Assembly (NCBI RefSeq): GCF_006636215.1
Contig: NZ_VIFM01000053.1
Coordinates: 1 to 52,634 of the forward strand
DNA length: 52,634 nucleotides
Direction of reading: 5' to 3'
Source of the DNA: Myxococcus llanfairpwllgwyngyllgogerychwyrndrobwllllantysiliogogogochensis
Lineage (GTDB): Bacteria > Myxococcota > Myxococcia > Myxococcales > Myxococcaceae
Numbering within the stretch: the first letter of the stretch is position 1; every line of letters starts with the position of its first letter. Made by a program: the position numbers and the translations under genes. The notes beneath the pieces are model-generated. The model saw only the letters and a list, made by a program, of their open reading frames with translations, searched no databases and had not been told where the DNA came from. This document shows, in pieces, positions 25,413 through 34,244 of this stretch.

Positions 25413-26590
25413 GGAGCCTCCTTCAAGGAAGCCCCCGTCGGCTTCAGCAACACGTTGCCCAGCAGGGTCTCCCGGAACGAGTGGGTCCTCCTGCCAGGCA
25501 CCGGGTGGCTCATGCCGAGCAACCCGAAGCAATCATCCAGCTGGCAGCCGGTGAGCGGCGACGAGTAGTCCCCCAGCATGCCCAGGCTGAAGTTCTCCCA
25601 CAGCACCTTGCGCTTGAGGGTGAATGGATCTCCGCCAATCCGGTTGGGCAGGTCCTCCGTCGTGACACCCGAGCGGAAGCCGTGCGACGCCAGCACGCGG
25701 ATGACCTCATCCGAGTACCACCCGTTGCAGTACGCGAAGTCGCGTACCTGGATGCCCACCTCGGCTTCAATCGTCCGCTTGGACTCGAGGATCTCCTGCT
25801 CCACCACCTCCTGCGGCTCCAGCGTCAGCACCGTGTGCCCCAGCGTGTGCGCGCCGAACTCGAAGCCGTCGCGCGCCATGCGGCGCACCTCGTCCCAGTT
25901 CATGATGTCGCCCTGCTCCGGCACCAGGTCCTGCCCGCCCCCCAGCTGCTGCTCCAGCGCATCGATGATGGACGTCAGCACCCGCGTGGGGTGCTCGCCA
26001 ATGAAGTCGTCGAGCGCGGCCGACACCGTCTTCTGTCCGGAGAGGATGGGGCCGAGCAGCTCCATCGACGCCTCCGGCAGCGCGGCATACACCGGGTGGT
26101 AGTGCCGCTCCTGCGCCCGGCGCAGCAGGTGAAACAGGCGGTCATGATTGAACCGCCGCTTCGTGCCGATGAACGCCGTCGGCAGGTAGGTGATGGCCGG
26201 AATCCCCATCTGCTTCAGGATGGGGTACGCGTACCGGTACACGTCCCGGTAGCCATCGTCGAAGGTGATGACGCACAAGTCCTTCTTCGCCACCCTCCGG
26301 CCCGACATCACATCCACCGCGTCACCAATCGACGTCAGCTCGAAGCCGGCCGCCGAGGCCTCCTCGAGGTGGCGTCGGAACGTCTCCTGGCTGATGAGCA
26401 ACCCGGGGATGGAGCGCTGCAGCTCCCCCGTGAAGTCGCTCACCACGCGGTGGTAGCTCACGATGAGGATGCGCCGGCCGCCCGACTGCACCCTCCGATA
26501 TGCCGCCATCGCCCTGCGCATCCCACTGTAGTGCAGCACGCCAGCGGCCGCCGCCTTGACCGCCCTCCGCAAGACCCTCGCTGTCGCCAT
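25409..26590 (-). CDS. polysaccharide deacetylase (CE4/NodB domain)
   Basis: The product is 393 aa. The NodB core is visible: TFDDGYRD (Asp111, Asp112), GAHTLGHT (metal-binding H-x4-H), and FAYCNGWYSDEV in place of the usual FAYPxG. RRILIVSYHRV precedes the domain. It would remove N-acetyl groups from the cluster's polysaccharide. No signal peptide is clear, although the N-terminus (RAVKAAAAGVLHYSG) is mildly hydrophobic. GGAGGGG lies four bases before the ATG. It is first in the five-gene minus-strand cluster. Confidence 0.9.
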   Translation of the reverse strand: MATARVLRRAVKAAAAGVLHYSGMRRAMAAYRRVQSGGRRILIVSYHRVVSDFTGELQRSIPGLLISQETFRRHLEEASAAGFELTSIGDAVDVMSGRRVAKKDLCVITFDDGYRDVYRYAYPILKQMGIPAITYLPTAFIGTKRRFNHDRLFHLLRRAQERHYHPVYAALPEASMELLGPILSGQKTVSAALDDFIGEHPTRVLTSIIDALEQQLGGGQDLVPEQGDIMNWDEVRRMARDGFEFGAHTLGHTVLTLEPQEVVEQEILESKRTIEAEVGIQVRDFAYCNGWYSDEVIRVLASHGFRSGVTTEDLPNRIGGDPFTLKRKVLWENFSLGMLGDYSSPLTGCQLDDCFGLLGMSHPVPGRRTHSFRETLLGNVLLKPTGASLKEAP

Positions 26591-26912
26591 CACGCCCCTC
26601 CGCGGAAAAGCATCCCCTGGCCCACGTTCCCCAACGGAACTCCCCAAACTCGCGCGGGGGGGTATTGCAGGCGGGATGCCACACCCGAATCCTGGGCGAA
26701 ACCACCTCTTCGCGGGGGGAGCCCGGCGGGACGGGACGCGTGGTCACCGGTGGACACGACGCGCGGTGGAAAATCGACGGCTCTCGCGGGCACACGAGGC
26801 CCCACCCATTGGAAAAACTTTCCTGTCTTCAGGCCCGCTCCGTCCCTGCCCGGCCTGCCGCCCGGGTTTCACTGGATGACAGTTGCGATTCCGGCTACGA
26901 ACCGGCTTCCCG
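26591..26912. other. divergent intergenic region, 322 bp
   Basis: The region separates the divergent polysaccharide and ccm operons and must hold both promoters. I see a palindrome CACCGGTG near 26747 and a less GC-rich patch near 26810 (TTGGAAAAACTTT). There is no convincing -35/-10 pair, sigma54 site or terminator. Confidence 0.4.
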
Positions 26913-27569
26913 ATGCCATCCACCTCCGCCCCCGCGCTCGCGTTGCACGACGTCAGCAAGCGCTACGGGCGTCGCTGGGCGCTCGCGCGTCTGACGTACG
27001 CGCTGCCCAGCGGGCGCTCGCTGCTGCTCACCGGCCACAACGGCTCCGGCAAGACGACCCTCTTGCGCATGCTGGCCACCGCGCTGAGCCCCACGGCCGG
27101 ACGCGTGGAGGTGCTGGGTCGCGACGCCGTGACGGACCGGGATTCGGTGCGGCGCGACGTGGCGCTCCTGTCCCACGCGAGCTTCCTCTACGAGGACCTC
27201 ACCGCGCACCAGAACCTCACCGTGCTGGCGCGCCTGCTGGGTCACCCCTCGCCCAAGGATGGCGCCAGCGCGCTCTTGTCGCGCGTGGGCCTGGAGAAGC
27301 GCTCGGACAATCCCGTGCGCGGCTTCAGCGCGGGGATGCGCAAGCGCCTGGCCATCGCCCGGCTCCTGCTCAAGGCCCCGAGCATCGCGCTCTTGGACGA
27401 GCCCTTCGGTGAGCTGGACCCTTCCGGCATCCGCGACATGGAGGCCATCATCGCGGAGCTCAAGGCGGGCGGCGTCACGGTGGTGCTGGCCACGCACCTG
27501 GTCGAGCAGGGCATGACGTTGTGCGAGGAGCGCCTGCACCTGCAGGACGGCCGGGCGGTGGCCGCATGA
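26913..27569 (+). CDS. ccmA: CcmA, haem exporter ATP-binding protein
   Basis: The product is 218 aa. The ABC ATPase motifs are Walker A GHNGSGKT, signature FSAGMRKR, Walker B IALLDEPF and the switch His in ATHL. CcmA with CcmB and CcmC drives release of haem-loaded CcmE in System I cytochrome c maturation. The start at the ATG is preferred over an upstream TTG. No strong Shine-Dalgarno site. It overlaps ccmB by four bases (ATGA). Confidence 0.9.
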   Translation: MPSTSAPALALHDVSKRYGRRWALARLTYALPSGRSLLLTGHNGSGKTTLLRMLATALSPTAGRVEVLGRDAVTDRDSVRRDVALLSHASFLYEDLTAHQNLTVLARLLGHPSPKDGASALLSRVGLEKRSDNPVRGFSAGMRKRLAIARLLLKAPSIALLDEPFGELDPSGIRDMEAIIAELKAGGVTVVLATHLVEQGMTLCEERLHLQDGRAVAA

Positions 27570-28267
27570 GCACGCCCCGCCCCAGGCCCATCGGCCTCAT
27601 CGGCGCCACGCTGGCGCTCCTGCGCAAGGACCTGCTCATCGAGTGGCGCACGCGCGCGCGCCTCAACGCCATCGTCTTCTTCGCGCTGGCCACCCTCCTG
27701 ATGTTCTCCTTCGCGCTGGGGCCGGACACGCGCCTCTTGGAGAAGAACGCAGGCGGCTACTTCTGGCTCGCCATCCTCTTCGCCAGCGTGCTGGCCATGG
27801 GCGAGTCCTTCCGCGTCGAATCCGAGAACGCCTGCCTGGACGGCATCCGACTGGCCCCCGCGGACGCGCGCGCCATCTACCTGTCCAAGGCCCTGGGCAA
27901 CGCGCTCCTGCTGATCGCCCTGGGCATCGTGCTGCTCCCCGTCATGGTGGCCCTCTACGGAGTCAAGGTCGTCACCGGCTTCGTGGACCTGGGAACAGTC
28001 CTCCTTCTGGGCAGCCTGGCCCTCAGCGCGCCGGGTACCGTGTACGCCGCGATTTCCAGCAATGCCCGGGCGCGGGATGTGCTCCTGCCTCTGCTATTGT
28101 TCCCGCTGGTCATCCCTGCCCTGCTGTCCCTGGCCAAGGCGACCTCGCTCGTGCTTCAGGGAGACCCCATGAATCAGTTGGGCTCATGGCTGGGGCTTTT
28201 GCTGGGGTTCAATCTCATTTACTGGGGCGTAGGCTTCGTGCTGTTCCCGCGCATCATCGAGGACTGA
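27566..28267 (+). CDS. ccmB: CcmB, haem exporter membrane protein
   Basis: The product is 233 aa with six hydrophobic helices. LLRKDLLIEWRTR at the N-terminus is the CcmB hallmark. SENACLDGIRLAP is in a loop and PLLLFPLVIPALLSLAKA in a late helix. It forms the ABC transporter membrane part with CcmA. The start overlaps the ccmA stop by four bases; the longer frame is not needed. Confidence 0.92.
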   Translation: MSTPRPRPIGLIGATLALLRKDLLIEWRTRARLNAIVFFALATLLMFSFALGPDTRLLEKNAGGYFWLAILFASVLAMGESFRVESENACLDGIRLAPADARAIYLSKALGNALLLIALGIVLLPVMVALYGVKVVTGFVDLGTVLLLGSLALSAPGTVYAAISSNARARDVLLPLLLFPLVIPALLSLAKATSLVLQGDPMNQLGSWLGLLLGFNLIYWGVGFVLFPRIIED

Positions 28268-28270
28268 CGG

Positions 28271-28990
28271 ATGAACAAGCTCATCAAGTGGGGCCTGCCG
28301 GTGGTGGGGCTGGGCGTGCTGGCCGCCGGATGGTGGCTGGGGCTGGCGTGGGCACCGCCGGACCGGGAGATGGGGGACGTGCAGCGCATCATGTACGTGC
28401 ACGTGCCACTCCAGTGGATGGCCATGCTGGCCATGTTCCTGAACTTCGTGGCGGCGGTGGCGTACCTGGTGCGCTCCAACGCCAGTTGGAAGCTGGACTC
28501 GACGGCGGAGTCGGCGGCGGAGGTCGGCCTCGTGCTCGGCGCGCTGGGCATGGTGACGGGGGCCATCTGGGGCCGTCCGACCTGGGGCGTCTACTGGTCG
28601 TGGGATCCGCGCCTGACGTCGGAGGCCATCATGCTGGTGACCTACACCGGCTACCTCGTCCTGCGGCGCTTCGTGGAGGACCCGGACAAGCGCGCGACGT
28701 GGAGCGCGGTGGTGGCGATCCTGGGCGCCATCAACCTGCCCATCGTCTGGTTCTCCGTGCGTTGGTGGCGCAGCCTGCATCAGGTGCAGTCGAGCCCCAA
28801 GACGGTGGATCCGCAGATGGTGCTGTGCCTGCGAGTGTCGGCCATCGGGCTGTTGCTGCTGACCATCGCCATGCTGATGCACCGCTATCGCATCGCCCTC
28901 GCCGAGCGCCGGGCGGAAGTGGCCCTCCCGGAAGCCCTGCCTGGCACGGGCGGCGCGGCCTCCGTCCACGACACCCCGAAGGTGGCCTGA
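28271..28990 (+). CDS. ccmC: CcmC, haem delivery membrane protein
   Basis: The product is 239 aa with six membrane helices. The tryptophan-rich WGRPTWGVYWSWDPRLTS motif is present, with flanking His ligands (VHVPLQW and the His in WRSLHQ). CcmC loads haem onto CcmE at the outer face of the inner membrane. It lies three bases after ccmB. The C-terminal 25 residues are polar and not conserved in the family. Confidence 0.95.
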   Translation: MNKLIKWGLPVVGLGVLAAGWWLGLAWAPPDREMGDVQRIMYVHVPLQWMAMLAMFLNFVAAVAYLVRSNASWKLDSTAESAAEVGLVLGALGMVTGAIWGRPTWGVYWSWDPRLTSEAIMLVTYTGYLVLRRFVEDPDKRATWSAVVAILGAINLPIVWFSVRWWRSLHQVQSSPKTVDPQMVLCLRVSAIGLLLLTIAMLMHRYRIALAERRAEVALPEALPGTGGAASVHDTPKVA

Positions 28991-28992
28991 AC

Positions 28993-29166
28993 ATGACGAC
29001 TTTGACGACGCTGGGAGTCCTCGCCCAGGCCGCGGGCCAGGTGGGCAGTGGCCGCATCCAGGGCGGCTGGGGCTATGTCTGGGCCTGCTACGGCATCACC
29101 GTGGTGGCGCTCGTGCTTTACTCGCTGTCTCTCTGGCTGCGCCGGCCCCAGGCCGCGAAGGAGTGA
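28993..29166 (+). CDS. ccmD: CcmD-like small membrane protein
   Basis: The product is 57 aa with one membrane helix (YVWACYGITVVALVLYSLSLWL) followed by a basic tail (RRPQAAKE), the CcmD layout. CcmD helps release holo-CcmE from CcmABC. The position between ccmC and ccmE supports the call more than the sequence itself, since CcmD is poorly conserved. The ATG is two bases after the ccmC stop. Confidence 0.8.
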   Translation: MTTLTTLGVLAQAAGQVGSGRIQGGWGYVWACYGITVVALVLYSLSLWLRRPQAAKE

Positions 29167-29173
29167 GCCCGTC

Positions 29174-29671
29174 ATGACGCCTGTCGCTCGCAATCGACTG
29201 TTCGCCCTGGGAGCCCTGCTCGTCGCGGGCGCTGGCCTGGGCTTCGTGGCCTTCGGCAACATCGGAGAGAACCTCGTCTATTACTGGAGCCCCTCGGAGA
29301 TGCTGGCCCAGGGGGAGAAGGCGTACTCGGCCACCATCCGCCTGGGTGGCGTGGTGCAGCCGGGCAGCATTCAGTGGAACGCCGAGCACACCACCCTGCA
29401 CTTCCGGGTGGCCAACGACGCCAAGGAGGGCACCCCCAGCGTGCTGGTTCGCTCCACGGAGACGCCGCCGCAGATGTTCCGCGACAAGATTGGCGTCGTG
29501 GTGGAGGGCACCTACGACGCGTCCGGCGTGTTCAGCTCCAACCGGCTGATGGTGAACCACTCGAACGAGTACCGCGCTCCCAAGGAGGGCGAGGACCCGA
29601 ACAAGTGGCGTGAGACGCTCTCCGAGGGCACGACGACGGCCAGCACGGGGACGGGCGCGGAGGCGCGGTGA
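29174..29671 (+). CDS. ccmE: CcmE, haem chaperone
   Basis: The product is 165 aa. An N-terminal membrane anchor is followed by an OB-fold domain (RLGGVVQPGSI, LHFRVAND, VVVEGTYD). His129 in VNHSNEY corresponds to the covalent haem-binding His of the LAKHDENY motif; the residue before it is Asn rather than Lys. The start at 29174 follows ccmD by seven bases. The stop overlaps the ccmF GTG. Confidence 0.93.
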   Translation: MTPVARNRLFALGALLVAGAGLGFVAFGNIGENLVYYWSPSEMLAQGEKAYSATIRLGGVVQPGSIQWNAEHTTLHFRVANDAKEGTPSVLVRSTETPPQMFRDKIGVVVEGTYDASGVFSSNRLMVNHSNEYRAPKEGEDPNKWRETLSEGTTTASTGTGAEAR

Positions 29672-31686
29672 ACGGGTCGATTGGATACGGGCTGGTGCTC
29701 GGAGGGCTCGCGTTCGCGACCTTCGGCGCGCTGGTGGGTTTGGTCACCGGGCTGCGCCGCAGTGAAGCGGGCTTCCCCTGGGTGATGCGCGCGGTGTGGG
29801 GCTTCGCCGGCTGCATGGTCGCCGCGAACCTGATGATGGTCTTCGCGCTCGTCACGCACGACTTCAGCGTGAAGTACGTGGCGCAGGTGGGCAGCCGGGA
29901 CACGCCACTCTTGTACACGGTGGTGTCGCTGTGGAGCGCGCTGGAGGGGTCCATCCTCTTCTGGGGCCTCATCATGGGCCTGTACATCGCGGCCTTCGCG
30001 TGGATGCACCGCCGCGAGCACGCGCGTTACATGCAACTGGCGCTGGGCACCATGCTGGCGGTGGGCGTGTTCTTCGCGTTCCTCATCGCCGGTCCCGCCA
30101 ACCCCTGGGGCGCTGTGTCGCCCGTGCCGGCGGACGGCCCCGGCCCCAATCCCCTGCTCCAGAACCACATCCTGATGGTCATCCACCCGCCCTTCCTCTA
30201 CCTGGGCTACGTGGGGATGACGGTGCCGTTCGGCGTCGCGGTGGCGGGTCTGTTGCGCGGCGAGATTGGCGAGGCGTGGATGGCGCCCCTGCGTCGCTGG
30301 ACGCTGGTGGCGTGGCTGTTCCTGTCGATTGGCATCATCCTCGGCGCGTGGTGGGCGTATGCCGTGCTCGGCTGGGGCGGCTACTGGGCGTGGGATCCGG
30401 TGGAGAACGCCAGCTTCCTGCCGTGGCTGACCGCGACGGCGTTCATGCACTCGACGATGGTGCAGGAGCGCAAGCGGATGCTGAAGCTGTGGACGCTGTC
30501 GCTCGCGCTCGCGTCCTTCGTGCTGACGATTCTGGGCACGTTCATGACGCGCTCGGGCATCTTCAACTCGGTCCACTCCTTCACCCAGTCGGACATCGGC
30601 CCCACGTTCCTGGTGTTCCTGGGCGTGCTGCTGGTGGTGTGCGTGGGCCTGCTGGCGGTGCGCGGTCCGCTGCTGGTGCCCGAAGGACGGCTGAGTTCGC
30701 TCGCGTCACGCGAGGCCAGCATCCTGATGAACAACCTGGTGTTCGTGGCGATCACGTTCACGGTGCTGCTGGGCACGCTGTACCCGCTGGTGTCCGAGGC
30801 CGTGCGCGGCGTGCGCGTCAGCGTGGGTGAGCCGTACTTCAACAAGATGGCGGTGCCGGGTGGCATCGCGGTGCTCTTCCTGATGGGCGTGGGGCCGGTA
30901 CTGCCGTGGGGTACGCCGGACAAGGCCACGCTCCGGCGGCAGTTCCTCATCCCCGCGGCGGTGGGTCTCATCGTCACGGCCATCTGCTTCGCGGTGGGGC
31001 TGCGCGGCGTGTATCCGCTGCTCACCTTCGGGCTGGCGGGCTTCGTCACCGTTGTCACGCTGCGGGAGCTGGTGTCGCCCATCCGGGTCCGCATGACGGA
31101 GCGCAAGGAGGGCCTCGTCACCGCGGTGCTCACGAGCGCCACCAAGGCGCAGCGCCGCTTCGGCGGCTACGTGGTGCACCTGGGCATCGTGATTCTCATC
31201 GTCGCGGTGTCCGCGTCGTCCTCGTACGTGAAGCACACGTCCGGCACGCTGAAGAAGGACCAGACGATGATGCTGGACGGCTATCAGCTCAAGTACCTGG
31301 GGCTGGTGAGCGGAGAGGAGCCGCACCGCACCTTCGTCGCGGCGCGCGTGGAGGTGACGACGCCGGGCGGCAAGGTGGAGGAGATGAAGCCCCGCCTGAA
31401 CTACTACGAGCGGAGCACGGACCCCATCGGCACGCCCGCGGTGCGCGAGACGGCAGGTGAGGACCTGTACATCTCCCTGATGGCCTTCTCCGAGCAGGCG
31501 GGCAACGCGAGCTTCAACGTCTGGGTCTTCCCGCTGGTGGGGTGGATCTGGTGGTGCATCCCGCTCTTCGTGCTGGGCACCATCATCGCGCTGTGGCCGC
31601 GCCGTCGGGCGGCGGTGGCGATGGCCAGTTCGGAAGCGGGGGCCTCGCCCCTGCCGGGCGGTGACGCGGAGCGGGGGGCGGCCTGA
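29668..31686 (+). CDS. ccmF: CcmF, cytochrome c haem lyase subunit
   Basis: The product is 672 aa, usual for CcmF, with about 15 membrane helices. The WWD domain WGGYWAWDPVENASFLPW is intact, with the conserved His-containing loops (HPPFLYLGYVG, TAFMHSTM). CcmF with CcmH attaches haem to CX2CH apocytochromes. The start is GTG in a GTGA overlap with ccmE. The stop shares one base with the next ATG (TGATG). Confidence 0.95.
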   Translation: MNGSIGYGLVLGGLAFATFGALVGLVTGLRRSEAGFPWVMRAVWGFAGCMVAANLMMVFALVTHDFSVKYVAQVGSRDTPLLYTVVSLWSALEGSILFWGLIMGLYIAAFAWMHRREHARYMQLALGTMLAVGVFFAFLIAGPANPWGAVSPVPADGPGPNPLLQNHILMVIHPPFLYLGYVGMTVPFGVAVAGLLRGEIGEAWMAPLRRWTLVAWLFLSIGIILGAWWAYAVLGWGGYWAWDPVENASFLPWLTATAFMHSTMVQERKRMLKLWTLSLALASFVLTILGTFMTRSGIFNSVHSFTQSDIGPTFLVFLGVLLVVCVGLLAVRGPLLVPEGRLSSLASREASILMNNLVFVAITFTVLLGTLYPLVSEAVRGVRVSVGEPYFNKMAVPGGIAVLFLMGVGPVLPWGTPDKATLRRQFLIPAAVGLIVTAICFAVGLRGVYPLLTFGLAGFVTVVTLRELVSPIRVRMTERKEGLVTAVLTSATKAQRRFGGYVVHLGIVILIVAVSASSSYVKHTSGTLKKDQTMMLDGYQLKYLGLVSGEEPHRTFVAARVEVTTPGGKVEEMKPRLNYYERSTDPIGTPAVRETAGEDLYISLMAFSEQAGNASFNVWVFPLVGWIWWCIPLFVLGTIIALWPRRRAAVAMASSEAGASPLPGGDAERGAA

Positions 31687-32246
31687 TGCGTCGGTGGCGC
31701 TATACGCTGGGCTTCGCCGCCCTCTGCGTGGGACTGCTGGTGGTGCTGGCCAAGGGCTTCGGGCGCAATCCGCACGAGGTGCCCTTCATGCTCGCGGGCA
31801 AGCCGGCACCGGACTTCGTGCTGCGCTCGCTGGACACGGGTGAGAAGGTGAGCCTGGCGGACCTGAAGGGCCGCCCGGTGGTCATCAACTTCTGGGCGTC
31901 CTGGTGTGGGCCGTGTCAGTACGAGCACCCGGTCCTGGAGTGGGGCCAGCGGGAGTTCGGCTCGCAGGCGGTGTTCCTGGGGGTCGTGTTCGAGGACTCC
32001 GAGGACAACGCCCGCGCGTTCCTGCGGCGCCAGGGGTACAGCTTCCCGCAGCTGGTGGATCCTCGCTCGCGCATGGCGGTGAGCTACGGCGTGGCGGGTG
32101 TGCCTGAGACGTACTTCATCAACCCGGCGGGCATCATCCAGGGCAAACACGTGGGGCCCATCGACCCGGAGTCGCTGACCAGGCGCATCCGCGAGCTGAC
32201 GGCCACGGCGGAGGCGCCCACCGCAGCCGAAGCGGCCCGCCCGTAG
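31686..32246 (+). CDS. ccmG: CcmG/DsbE-type thioredoxin
   Basis: The product is 186 aa. One N-terminal membrane anchor ([18 protein letters not shown]) is followed by a periplasmic thioredoxin domain with WCGPC (Cys74, Cys77) and cis-Pro in GVAGVPETY. It reduces apocytochrome haem-site cysteines. The gene is coupled to ccmF by a TGATG overlap. No ccmH follows; the next gene is unrelated. Confidence 0.93.
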   Translation: MRRWRYTLGFAALCVGLLVVLAKGFGRNPHEVPFMLAGKPAPDFVLRSLDTGEKVSLADLKGRPVVINFWASWCGPCQYEHPVLEWGQREFGSQAVFLGVVFEDSEDNARAFLRRQGYSFPQLVDPRSRMAVSYGVAGVPETYFINPAGIIQGKHVGPIDPESLTRRIRELTATAEAPTAAEAARP

Positions 32247-32352
32247 CCGCTCCACCGGGGGCCTCTCGCTTCCGGTGAAATCGGCGTGTTATTCCAGGGC
32301 TTGCGCTGGACCGAGAGGGCCTCCCCCCGCCCTCCGCACAGCAAGGTGACCC

Positions 32353-33660
32353 ATGCGGTGCCCGGAGTGCGGCGAAGCCTCGAACAGTCGGCTGAGGTAC
32401 TGCGAGAACTGCGGCGCGAAGATGCCGGAGGCCCCCCAGGGAGGCACGGGCTCGCGTCCCGCGCTCCGGCCCAAGCGCGCGATGGATGAGCCGTCCTACG
32501 CGGCGGATATCCTCGACGAGGCGGAGGCGCACAGTCTGGGCGCCGCGTACGTCCCAGCAGCGGCGAAGGCTGCTGCGCCGGCCGACACGGCCGAGGACAC
32601 GGACCCGGGACAGACGGGGCCCAGGTTCGATGGCCCCCGGTGGCTGGCGAGCGTGCCGGCGCACTCGCAGAGCGTGGTGGGGCTCGCGATTCTCGCCTTC
32701 GCGTTGGCGCTCTCCATCCTCCCCGCCTTTGACGGCGTGGGCGTGGTGGGCACGGTGCTGGCCCTGGTGGGCGCGGTCCTGGTGCTGGCGCGCGAGCTGC
32801 GGCTGGCCGGCGAGGCCACGGGTGTCACGAAGCTCCTTCCCATGGTGCTCTACCGCCCCGAGGTGCCGGCGGCGTACGCGGCGCTGCTGACGGCGCTGGC
32901 GGTGCGGATGCTGGGGCTGGGCTTCACGCCTGTGTTGTGGCTGCTGGGCGCGGGGCTCATCGTCCATGACCAGTACCGCAAGGTGATTGCGGGCCCGGAA
33001 GGCGTGCTGGCGCGCTACTTCGACGTGAAGCAGCTGCTGGTCGTTCCGGAGGTGGTGGCGCTGGGAGGCGTGGCGCTGTGCGTGCTGACGCTCTTCGCGC
33101 CGTGGGCGACGGTGAGCACGCTGCCCGTGGTGGCGGATGCGCCGGTGCCCGCGGGCCCCCCTGAGCTGCACGTCATCCCCGCGCAGCGCGCCGCGGACGA
33201 CGTGCTCTATACGGCGGGTTCGGGCATCACCACGCTGTCCGGATGGGACCTGTCCGGGTCCGTGGTGGTGGAGCTGTTGTTGCTGTCCTTGCTGGGGTTG
33301 CTCGCGCTGCGACCGGAAGTCGCCCGGCCCGCGTGGACGCGCTTCGCGTCGGCCGGTGTCGTGGGGGTGAGTCTGCTCTGGGCGCTGCTGCACATCCGAC
33401 TGTCGCCGGGCCCCATCATCTTCGTCATCGGGCTTGCGGCGGTGGGCGTGCAGGCGTTCCGGCAGTTGCGTGAGTCGCAGTTGCAAGCGCATGCGGCGGC
33501 CCCCGTCGTAGCCGCTTACGACGATGGCCTCGACGAGACCGAGCGCATGGAAGACGAGCCGGACCCGGACGCCATGGGTCCGGATGAAGAGCCGGAGCCG
33601 GACCCCGACGCCATGGGTCCGGACGATGAGGAAGAGGACCTGAAGCCTCGCGGGCGGTGA
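32353..33660 (+). CDS. zinc-ribbon multi-pass membrane protein with acidic tail
   Basis: The product is 435 aa. The N-terminal zinc ribbon is CPEC-x10-CENC (Cys3, 6, 17, 20). A linker leads to about six to eight membrane helices. The C-terminal cytoplasmic tail has a duplicated 13-residue acidic unit (EPDPDAMGPDEEP, then EPDPDAMGPDDEE), encoded by a 39-bp direct repeat from 33556, and ends in a basic KPRGR. AAGGTGA sits just before the ATG. It follows ccmG by 106 bases and is probably separate. Function unknown. Confidence 0.8.
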   Translation: MRCPECGEASNSRLRYCENCGAKMPEAPQGGTGSRPALRPKRAMDEPSYAADILDEAEAHSLGAAYVPAAAKAAAPADTAEDTDPGQTGPRFDGPRWLASVPAHSQSVVGLAILAFALALSILPAFDGVGVVGTVLALVGAVLVLARELRLAGEATGVTKLLPMVLYRPEVPAAYAALLTALAVRMLGLGFTPVLWLLGAGLIVHDQYRKVIAGPEGVLARYFDVKQLLVVPEVVALGGVALCVLTLFAPWATVSTLPVVADAPVPAGPPELHVIPAQRAADDVLYTAGSGITTLSGWDLSGSVVVELLLLSLLGLLALRPEVARPAWTRFASAGVVGVSLLWALLHIRLSPGPIIFVIGLAAVGVQAFRQLRESQLQAHAAAPVVAAYDDGLDETERMEDEPDPDAMGPDEEPEPDPDAMGPDDEEEDLKPRGR

Positions 33661-33742
33661 GGACTTCCTTCGCGGACGGGCCCGGCACCGCGCCGGCTTC
33701 CTCCCGAGGGACCTCACACACCGACAGGACCGTCGCCGAGCC

Positions 33743-33774
33743 TCGCGCGCCGGGCTCGGACTCCCGGCGCGCGA
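33743..33774. terminator. strong 12-bp hairpin
   Basis: TCGCGCGCCGGG and its exact complement flank an 8-base loop, 83 bases after the zinc-ribbon gene and just beyond the broken minus-strand gene. It has no T-run on either strand. It is a likely shared 3' end structure. Confidence 0.5.
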
Positions 33775-33793
33775 AGACCTCAGGTCATCAACG

Positions 33794-34174
33794 TCACTGG
33801 GTCAGGCGGCGCTGGTAGTCCAGTTGCCACCGCGAGGGCAGCCGCGCGAGGCGCTCTGACGTCTGGCCCCGACGGGCCCTGAACTCGGTGGCGCGCTGCA
33901 TGGAGAGGTCTCCCACCAGGAAACCATTCGCATACAGCGAGCTGCTTCTGGCTTCGCTGTCGAGCGACGGCGCGACCCTGTCGAGCCGCGAGTTGAGGGC
34001 GGAGCCGTCGAACATCTTCCGGCCAGCCGTCGCGAGGGCATGACGTCAGTGCATGCCCGCGCGTGCCAGCTTCATCGCATGGTTGAACGAGGGGGCTACG
34101 AGGAAACCGCCAGACATGCGGCACTCGCCTGCCTCGAAGGCCCGGAGCAGGTCGGTTTCATCCCGACTCCTCAT
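33794..34174 (-). pseudogene. small gene interrupted by in-frame TGA
   Basis: A coding-like frame starts at ATG 34174, runs 42 codons (MRSRDETDLLRAFEAGECRM...) and hits TGA at 34046-34048. The same frame continues with no further stop for 84 codons (...RHALATAGRKMFDG, ending RRLTQ) to 33794. The two parts look like one protein of about 126 residues broken by a single nonsense codon. A selenocysteine reading is unlikely because no SECIS-like stem was recognised just after the TGA. Alternatively two separate tiny genes exist here. I do not recognise the family. Confidence 0.5.
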
Positions 34175-34244
34175 CGCGGGCGGTGAGTCCGTCCTCCAAG
34201 CGAGGCGGTGGCGACCAGGCCACCACCCCGCTTGAATCACCCCG

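Noticed and set aside
25373-27412. 679-codon open frame on the plus strand
   Set aside because: It is antisense to the deacetylase and overlaps ccmA out of frame. Its composition is Arg/His/Pro-rich, typical of high-GC shadow frames.
32134-33717. 527-codon open frame on the minus strand
   Set aside because: It is antisense to the zinc-ribbon membrane gene, whose Cys motifs and membrane helices are clear.
34046-34048. TGA as a selenocysteine codon
   Set aside because: No SECIS-like stem-loop was recognised after the codon and the surrounding motif is not of a selenoprotein family.
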